Source: a bacterium
GTDB taxonomy: Bacteria > SZUA-79 > Acidulodesulfobacterales > Acidulodesulfobacteraceae
Direction: 5' to 3'
DNA length: 9,845 nt
Assembly (NCBI GenBank): GCA_021800745.1
Contig: JAJYYS010000051.1
Location: forward strand, 1 to 9,845
Of this stretch, positions 7,409-9,845 are shown in pieces. The translations under genes and the position numbers were made by a program. The notes below the pieces were generated by a model that had not been told where the DNA came from, made no database searches, and was given only the letters and a program-made list of their open reading frames with translations. Numbering within the stretch: position 1 is the stretch's first letter; each line of letters opens with the position of its first letter.

Positions 7409-9845
7409 TTATCCCTCCTTTAAAAGCTCTACGTTAAGGCAAAGGCTTTGTAATTCTTTAATAAGAACATTAAAAGATTCGGGCAATCCAACCTTGAATG
7501 ATGTATCGCCTTTTACGATTGCTTCATACATTCTTGTTCTCCCGACCGAATCGTCGGACTTGACGGTAAGAAACTCTTGGAGGGTATGCGCCGCACCGTA
7601 AGCTTCCATCGCCCAAACCTCCATTTCTCCAAGCCTCTGTCCTCCAAACTGTGCTTTTCCGCCAAGAGGCTGCTGAGTGACTAAGGAATATGGACCTGTG
7701 GATCTCGCATGTATCTTATCATCGACTAAATGATGCAGTTTCAACATATACATAATACCGACGGTGACTTTCCTGTCGAACGGTTCCCCCGTCCTCCCGT
7801 CAAATAGCGTAACCTGCCCGGTTTCTTCTACGCCGGACAATTTTAGGTGATTTTTTATATCGCTTTCTTTGGCGCCGTCAAAAACCGGGGTCGCCATATA
7901 AACGCCTTTCTTATATTTTTTGGCGAATTCTATAATTTCTTCATCGTTTAATCCTTTAATAAAATGAATCATAGTAGGCTCGCTGAATATTTCAAGCAAT
8001 TTACGCCTTATAGCTTCAGGACCGAAATTATCTTCTATGATTTTATTTATCTGAATACCCAGATTATGCGCAGCCCAGCCTAAATGCACTTCAAGCACCT
8101 GTCCGACGTTCATCCTTGACGGAACGCCTAACGGGTTCAATACCATATCTACTATTCTGCCGTCTTTCATGAACGGCATATCGTTAACAGGCAGTATTCT
8201 GGAAACGACGCCTTTATTTCCGTGCCTTCCTGCCATTTTGTCGCCTACAGACAGCCTTCTTTTAATGGCAATATAAACTTTTATAGTCTTAAGAACACCC
8301 GGGGGGAGTTCATCGCCTCTCTGTATCCTTTCTACTTTATCCTCGTAATAAGACCTTAATAAATCGATATCTTCTAACGATTCATCATCTATTTTCTTTA
8401 ACTTATCATAAAGGCTTTTCGTATTTCCTTCGAATTCTATATTGAATATGTCGTCTTTAGATAATTTTGAGACTGTATTCTCGTTAAATACGTCGCCTTT
8501 TTTAATATAAACAGGCTTATGTCCGGAAGATAACGTTGCGTTAACTCTGCATTTTTTATTAATTATTAGATGCCTCATCTTCTGAAGAGCATTATTTAAA
8601 ATAGCCTGCTGTTTTTCTTCCAATTCCCTCATGAAATTGGCGACTTCACTGTCTTCTATTTCTTTTTCTCTAAAATCTTTTTCGATTCCTTTCCTTGAAA
8701 AGATTCTTATATCCACGACGACGCCTGAAACTCCCGGCGGCACCCTTAAGGACGTATCTTTTACTTCTTTGGCTTTTTCTCCGAATATCGCTCTAAGAAG
8801 TTTTTCTTCGGGGGTAAGAACGGTTTCGCCTTTTGGCGTAACTTTTCCGACCATTATATCCTGCGCCTTAACCTCCGCGCCTATCCTAATTACACCGTTC
8901 TCGTCAAGGTTCTTTAAGGCATCTTCGCTTATATTCGGAATATCGGATGTTATTTCTTCCTTGCCCGATTTTGTTTCTCTGCATGCTACTTCAAACTCCT
9001 CAATGTGAATGGACGTAAAAGCATCTTCGTGTAATAAGTTTTCGCTTACCAATATAGAATCTTCAAAATTATAGCCGTTCCATGGCATAAAGGCTACGAG
9101 GACATTATGTCCGAGAGCTAATTCGCCGTCTTTGGTCGAAGTCCCGTCCGCAATGATTTGACCCAAAACAACTTTTTCTCCGACCTTGACTAAAGGTCTT
9201 TGATTTAGACATGTATTTTGATTAGATCTTTGAAATTTAACAAGGTCGTATTCATAATTGATTCCGCCGCCGCCGCTTAAATCGTCCGCATCAGACGTTA
9301 AGATAATTTTTGTGGAATCGACATAACTCACGATACCGGTTTGGCTTGCCGTGATGCAGACGCCGGAATCTTTAGCCACTATTCTTTCTATTCCGGTTCC
9401 TATAATAGGCGGATCCGGCATCAATAAAGGCACCGCTTGTCTTTGCATATTCGATCCCATAAGCGCGCGGTTGGCATCATCGTTTTCCAAAAAAGGAATT
9501 AAGGATGTCGCAACGGACACTAGTTGCATAGGAGAAACGTCTATATAATCCACTTCGTTCGGATAAACCATTACGGTTTCTCCGCTTCTTCTGACGGGAA
9601 TCAACTCGTGCTTAAGATAGCCGTTTTTATCAATTTCCGCATTAGCCTGCGCTATTACATACTTTTCTTCTTCCATAGCCGTTAAAAAATCGACTTCGTC
9701 CGTCACTTCGGCGCCGTTTTCCGTTACATTTACTTTCCTGTAAGGCGTTTCGATAAAACCGTATTCATTGACTCTCGCATAAGAAGAAAGAGAAGCTATA
9801 AGACCTATGTTAGGACCTTCCGGCGTTTCTATCGGGCATATTCTC
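7409..9845 (-). CDS. rpoB: DNA-directed RNA polymerase subunit beta, C-terminal part (cut by window edge)
   Basis: Beta is the second-largest RNA polymerase subunit; together with beta-prime it forms the active-site cleft. The open frame runs off the right edge. The first whole codon is the Arg of [16 protein letters not shown], aligning with E. coli Arg557, so 811 residues are visible. In the visible part: rifampicin cluster II positions Pro564 and Ile572 (E. coli numbering) are wild-type; the main rifampicin cluster lies outside. Further motifs are [13 protein letters not shown], an SI2-type insertion, [11 protein letters not shown] (encoded at about 8210-8239) with the active-site lysines, and [20 protein letters not shown] with the His equivalent to E. 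coli His1237, followed by the C-terminal clamp segment ending LLKEG. A GTG at 9704-9706 is internal Val and not the gene start. The gene ends TAA one base before rpoC. Confidence 0.99.
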   Translation of the reverse strand, partial: RICPIETPEGPNIGLIASLSSYARVNEYGFIETPYRKVNVTENGAEVTDEVDFLTAMEEEKYVIAQANAEIDKNGYLKHELIPVRRSGETVMVYPNEVDYIDVSPMQLVSVATSLIPFLENDDANRALMGSNMQRQAVPLLMPDPPIIGTGIERIVAKDSGVCITASQTGIVSYVDSTKIILTSDADDLSGGGGINYEYDLVKFQRSNQNTCLNQRPLVKVGEKVVLGQIIADGTSTKDGELALGHNVLVAFMPWNGYNFEDSILVSENLLHEDAFTSIHIEEFEVACRETKSGKEEITSDIPNISEDALKNLDENGVIRIGAEVKAQDIMVGKVTPKGETVLTPEEKLLRAIFGEKAKEVKDTSLRVPPGVSGVVVDIRIFSRKGIEKDFREKEIEDSEVANFMRELEEKQQAILNNALQKMRHLIINKKCRVNATLSSGHKPVYIKKGDVFNENTVSKLSKDDIFNIEFEGNTKSLYDKLKKIDDESLEDIDLLRSYYEDKVERIQRGDELPPGVLKTIKVYIAIKRRLSVGDKMAGRHGNKGVVSRILPVNDMPFMKDGRIVDMVLNPLGVPSRMNVGQVLEVHLGWAAHNLGIQINKIIEDNFGPEAIRRKLLEIFSEPTMIHFIKGLNDEEIIEFAKKYKKGVYMATPVFDGAKESDIKNHLKLSGVEETGQVTLFDGRTGEPFDRKVTVGIMYMLKLHHLVDDKIHARSTGPYSLVTQQPLGGKAQFGGQRLGEMEVWAMEAYGAAHTLQEFLTVKSDDSVGRTRMYEAIVKGDTSFKVGLPESFNVLIKELQSLCLNVELLKEG
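7414..7421 (-). promoter_or_regulatory. Ribosome binding site of rpoC, inside the end of rpoB
   Basis: The minus strand reads AAAGGAGG, six bases before the rpoC ATG. It is formed by the last sense codons of rpoB (Leu-Lys-Glu-Gly, then TAA). It fixes the long form of RpoC as the real product and places ribosomes ending rpoB directly over the rpoC start. Confidence 0.9.
8339..8674 (-). other. SI2-type insertion in RpoB (protein-level region)
   Basis: About 112 residues between SRKGIEKD and [13 protein letters not shown] separate two blocks that are nearly contiguous in shorter beta subunits. This is the position of E. coli SI2 (also called beta-i9, roughly residues 938-1042). The segment is charged and probably largely helical at its ends ([38 protein letters not shown]). 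It is dispensable for basic growth in E. coli and its distribution is used as a phylum marker. The edges are by eye. Confidence 0.75.

Noticed and set aside
8631..9008. Plus-strand open frame of 125 codons opposite rpoB
   Set aside because: It is antisense to conserved rpoB sequence, with a Ser/Phe/Leu-rich translation typical of a reverse-complement shadow and no family resemblance.
7409..9706. Open frame beginning at the GTG at 9704-9706, read as a complete 765-residue protein
   Set aside because: The same frame continues upstream without a stop to the window edge and encodes conserved beta-subunit sequence ([16 protein letters not shown] onward). The GTG is an internal valine and rpoB is simply truncated by the window.
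3205..9845. Possible intein or intron in rpoB or rpoC
   Set aside because: All additional sequence relative to shorter family members falls at the known SI2 and SI3 positions or at the RpoC N-terminus. There are no intein splice motifs, and the conserved blocks are otherwise contiguous.

Overview
This window is a piece of a bacterial chromosome carrying core transcription and translation genes, all read on the minus strand. In order of transcription (right to left) they are: rpoB (3' part only, entering at the right edge), rpoC, rpsL, rpsG, fusA and tuf (first 38 codons only, leaving at the left edge). Essentially the whole window is coding. The largest gap between genes is about 90 bases, between rpoC and rpsL. 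I see no RNA genes, mobile elements, CRISPR arrays, inteins or clear intrinsic terminators.

Organism. The sequence is AT-leaning (about 40% GC, estimated by eye from a few lines). The beta operon end (rpoB-rpoC) runs straight into the str operon (rpsL-rpsG-fusA-tuf). In E. coli these are two separate loci, whereas many deltaproteobacteria, Firmicutes and other phyla have them joined. Firmicutes often carry a small L7Ae-family gene between rpoC and rpsL; it is absent here. Both RNA polymerase subunits carry the large Gram-negative-type insertions (SI2 in beta, SI3 in beta-prime), and the protein sequences read as proteobacterial. My best guess is a low-GC deltaproteobacterium-like lineage (Desulfobacterota in the broad sense), but this is an inference without a tree.

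Layout. 7409-9845: rpoB C-terminal 811 residues. 3205-7407: complete rpoC (1400 aa), starting one base after the rpoB stop. 3114-3204: AT-rich spacer holding a near-consensus housekeeping promoter (TTGACA, 17-base spacer, TAAAAT) that points into rpsL. 2742-3113: rpsL with a GTG start. 2228-2698: rpsG with a TTG start. 135-2216: fusA with an ATG start but almost no Shine-Dalgarno sequence. 1-114: start of tuf, with a perfect AGGAGG.

How the genes work together. rpoB and rpoC encode the two large subunits that form the RNA polymerase active centre. rpsL and rpsG encode the small-subunit proteins S12 (decoding centre) and S7 (assembly nucleator of the 30S head, near the E and P sites). fusA and tuf encode the two elongation GTPases, EF-G (translocation) and EF-Tu (aminoacyl-tRNA delivery). 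No terminator separates rpoC from rpsL, so the str genes are probably fed both by read-through from rpoBC and by their own promoter.

I did not find an undescribed biological system. The points worth a second look are modest: an acidic N-terminal extension of about 50 residues on RpoC, the internal rpsL promoter, non-ATG starts on both ribosomal protein genes, and the unusual fusA translation start.
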